From an uncultured Clostridia bacterium (GTDB lineage Bacteria > Bacillota > Clostridia > Oscillospirales > Oscillospiraceae), in contig CALICR010000219.1 of the NCBI GenBank assembly GCA_938049125.1, forward strand, positions 1 to 6,177: a DNA stretch of 6,177 nucleotides. Direction: 5' to 3'. Under the pieces are notes generated by a model. The model did no database searches and was not told where the DNA came from. It worked only from the letters and a program-made list of their open reading frames with translations. Every line of letters starts with the position of its first letter. Position 1 is the first letter of the stretch. A program made the position numbers and the translations under genes. Below, piece by piece: positions 4,680-6,177 of this stretch.

Positions 4680-6177
4680 CTATACCCGTATCTGGGAGAG
4701 GTCCATTCCCTCCATGCCGGTCTGATTGATGGCCCTCTGTAGGTTCCCGTAGCCGGAACCCGCCGCCAGGTCGATTGTGTTACCCTGCCCGGCCTGTACG
4801 GCTCCCGTCTGCCCCTGCATGGCTGGCTGAACCATCCCCATCCGCTCCCGCAGGGTCTGAATCAGCTCCTGCTGGTTGGAGATGTAGCCGTTGGGCACCC
4901 GCTCCAGGTAGTCCACCACGTTAATCTGGCCGTTCATCAGGAGATTGTCCAGGGTCTGCATCTGCGCAATCTCACTCCAGTAGGCCGAGCCGCCCACGTC
5001 CAGCTTAATGGACAACGGCACCTGGTTGAGCAGGGAGAAGTCAAACTCCGTGGGCCGCGGCTTGTCGTCCGGCACCTGCCCCAGGTAGAGCATCTCCTGC
5101 TTCTCTTCCTCGGTTGGTTTCAAGTCCACATAGCGAACCCCATAGTAGGCCCGCATCTGATCCAGCCAGATACGCCCCAAATCCTCGACGCACTGGAAGA
5201 AATTCTGCTTGGTTAGCTCCATGGGCACCGAGGAGGCTTTCTGCAAGGCGATGATGGCGGAGGTGTTGTCCGGCCTGGTATCGCCCAGGGCCGCGTCTGT
5301 GGCCCCCATAAACTCCTTGGTGAGGGAGATGGCAAGCTCGATAAACTGGCTCACCTGGGGCGAGATGGCCGCCGGGTCGATGGCACGGGCCACGTTGGTC
5401 ACGTCTCCGCCGTTGACCGGGATGGCCTTTCCCACCCCGGAGTCCCACCGGGAAATCCGGGTCTTGTCGTACACAATCTTCGGATAGGCGGTGGTCATGA
5501 GGGAGATCATCGTCATGGCAAACATCTTGTTCACGAAGATCTGGTTGGGAATCAGCCCGGTCACCGCCGCCTGTCCGTGATAGCAGTTCTGCACGTAGTC
5601 CCAATTCATCCAAACGATGGGATAGAGCTGCATCCCCGTGTCCCACTGGCTGCGCACCACCGCGTCCTTGGTGGTCTTGATGGCGCGTACCGTTCCCCCA
5701 TCTTTCCAGAAGCGGGTGATGGTGGTCACCTTTCCGTCGGTCATAGCGTCAAAGCGGTCGCCGGTCTCGTCGCAGTCCGATAGGATGTCCTCCGCCGCGC
5801 CGCCCTGCGCCCTGGCCTGCTCCTTTACCTCGTCCAGCAGCTCCCGGCGGGAGATCAGAAGATAGGGCTGGCTCTGCACATCCCGGTTTGTGGGGTTACC
5901 GAAGGACACGCGGGTATTTTCCAAAATTTCTGTGCGGATGGTGCCCTTCGCCGTCTGCCCGGTCTCCGCATCGGGGTCAAACCAAACGTAAATGCAGGCG
6001 TCTCCGTCTACTGCGGCGTTGCGCATGAACTCGCGGGTCTGTTTCCCTAGCTTATTCTGCTCAAACAGGGCCTCAAACTGGGCGTTGACCACATCCGTCA
6101 GCCGTTCCAGATCCCCCAGGGCCGCCATGCCGGAGGAGGACAGAGGCGACGCCGCCATTTTGAGATTATCCGTGGCT
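4680..6177 (-). CDS. Phage portal protein (5' end beyond the window)
   Basis: The portal is the dodecameric ring at the capsid vertex through which DNA is packaged and ejected, and which binds terminase, scaffold and adaptor. Seen: 492 residues from the first internal ATG (6156-6158), ending in TAG at 4680-4682. The frame stays open upstream of that ATG to the window edge (codons reading ATDNLK), and no Shine-Dalgarno precedes the ATG, so the true start lies to the right and an N-terminal part is missing. Numbering from the ATG, landmarks are a tryptophan/aspartate-rich segment (VWFDPD, 58-63), a region with SFGNPTNRDVQSQPY (85-99), a long mostly helical core (200-340) containing KEFMGATDAALGDTRP (281-296), a YWSEIAQMQTLDNLL segment (393-407) and a Gln/Gly-rich C-terminal tail (440-492). 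This layout fits portals of Firmicutes short-tailed phages, and its position just upstream of scaffold and capsid genes agrees. Family membership is recognition, not a search result. Confidence 0.85.
   Translation of the reverse strand, partial: ATDNLKMAASPLSSSGMAALGDLERLTDVVNAQFEALFEQNKLGKQTREFMRNAAVDGDACIYVWFDPDAETGQTAKGTIRTEILENTRVSFGNPTNRDVQSQPYLLISRRELLDEVKEQARAQGGAAEDILSDCDETGDRFDAMTDGKVTTITRFWKDGGTVRAIKTTKDAVVRSQWDTGMQLYPIVWMNWDYVQNCYHGQAAVTGLIPNQIFVNKMFAMTMISLMTTAYPKIVYDKTRISRWDSGVGKAIPVNGGDVTNVARAIDPAAISPQVSQFIELAISLTKEFMGATDAALGDTRPDNTSAIIALQKASSVPMELTKQNFFQCVEDLGRIWLDQMRAYYGVRYVDLKPTEEEKQEMLYLGQVPDDKPRPTEFDFSLLNQVPLSIKLDVGGSAYWSEIAQMQTLDNLLMNGQINVVDYLERVPNGYISNQQELIQTLRERMGMVQPAMQGQTGAVQAGQGNTIDLAAGSGYGNLQRAINQTGMEGMDLSQIRV

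Overview
The window is a slice of a tailed-phage (or prophage) late structural module. All genes lie on the minus strand, so the biological order runs from the right edge to the left: portal (5' end cut off), scaffold, major capsid protein, head-tail adaptor, a large beta-rich tail hub/nozzle-like protein, and the start of a tail-fibre or baseplate-appendage protein that leaves the window on the left. Calls rest on reading the proteins and on gene order; no database search was possible.

The base composition is GC-rich, ribosome-binding sites are AGGAGG-like, and the portal, capsid and fibre sequences resemble those I associate with phages of gut Firmicutes. This suggests a phage of a high-GC Clostridia host (Oscillospiraceae-like), with moderate confidence. 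The 145-residue adaptor is followed directly by a single large tail protein and then a fibre-type N-terminus, with no tail tube, tape measure or chaperones. That order suggests a short-tailed (podovirus-like) virion.

Region by region: 4680-6177 portal, open to the right edge; 4618-4679 spacer with a GGGCGG hairpin abutting the scaffold ribosome site; 3802-4617 scaffold; 3721-3801 spacer with a second GGGCGG hairpin and a competing inverted repeat; 2662-3720 capsid protein with a C-terminal Ig/chitobiase-C-like domain; 2598-2661 spacer with a 10-bp GC hairpin; 2160-2597 adaptor; 383-2158 hub/nozzle-like protein, starting 1 nt after the adaptor stop; 1-373 fibre N-terminus, interrupted in frame by TAG at 146-148. 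No gene-free stretch exceeds about 80 bases. I see no RNA genes, CRISPR, insertion sequences, attachment sites or convincing promoters.

The genes together would build a procapsid (portal, scaffold, capsid), close it with the adaptor, and add the tail and its receptor-binding appendage. The most notable points are the amber codon inside an otherwise intact fibre reading frame, and the recurring GC hairpins in all three head-gene spacers, which look like a layer of post-transcriptional control of head-protein stoichiometry. No wholly new system is evident; this is otherwise a conventional structural cassette.
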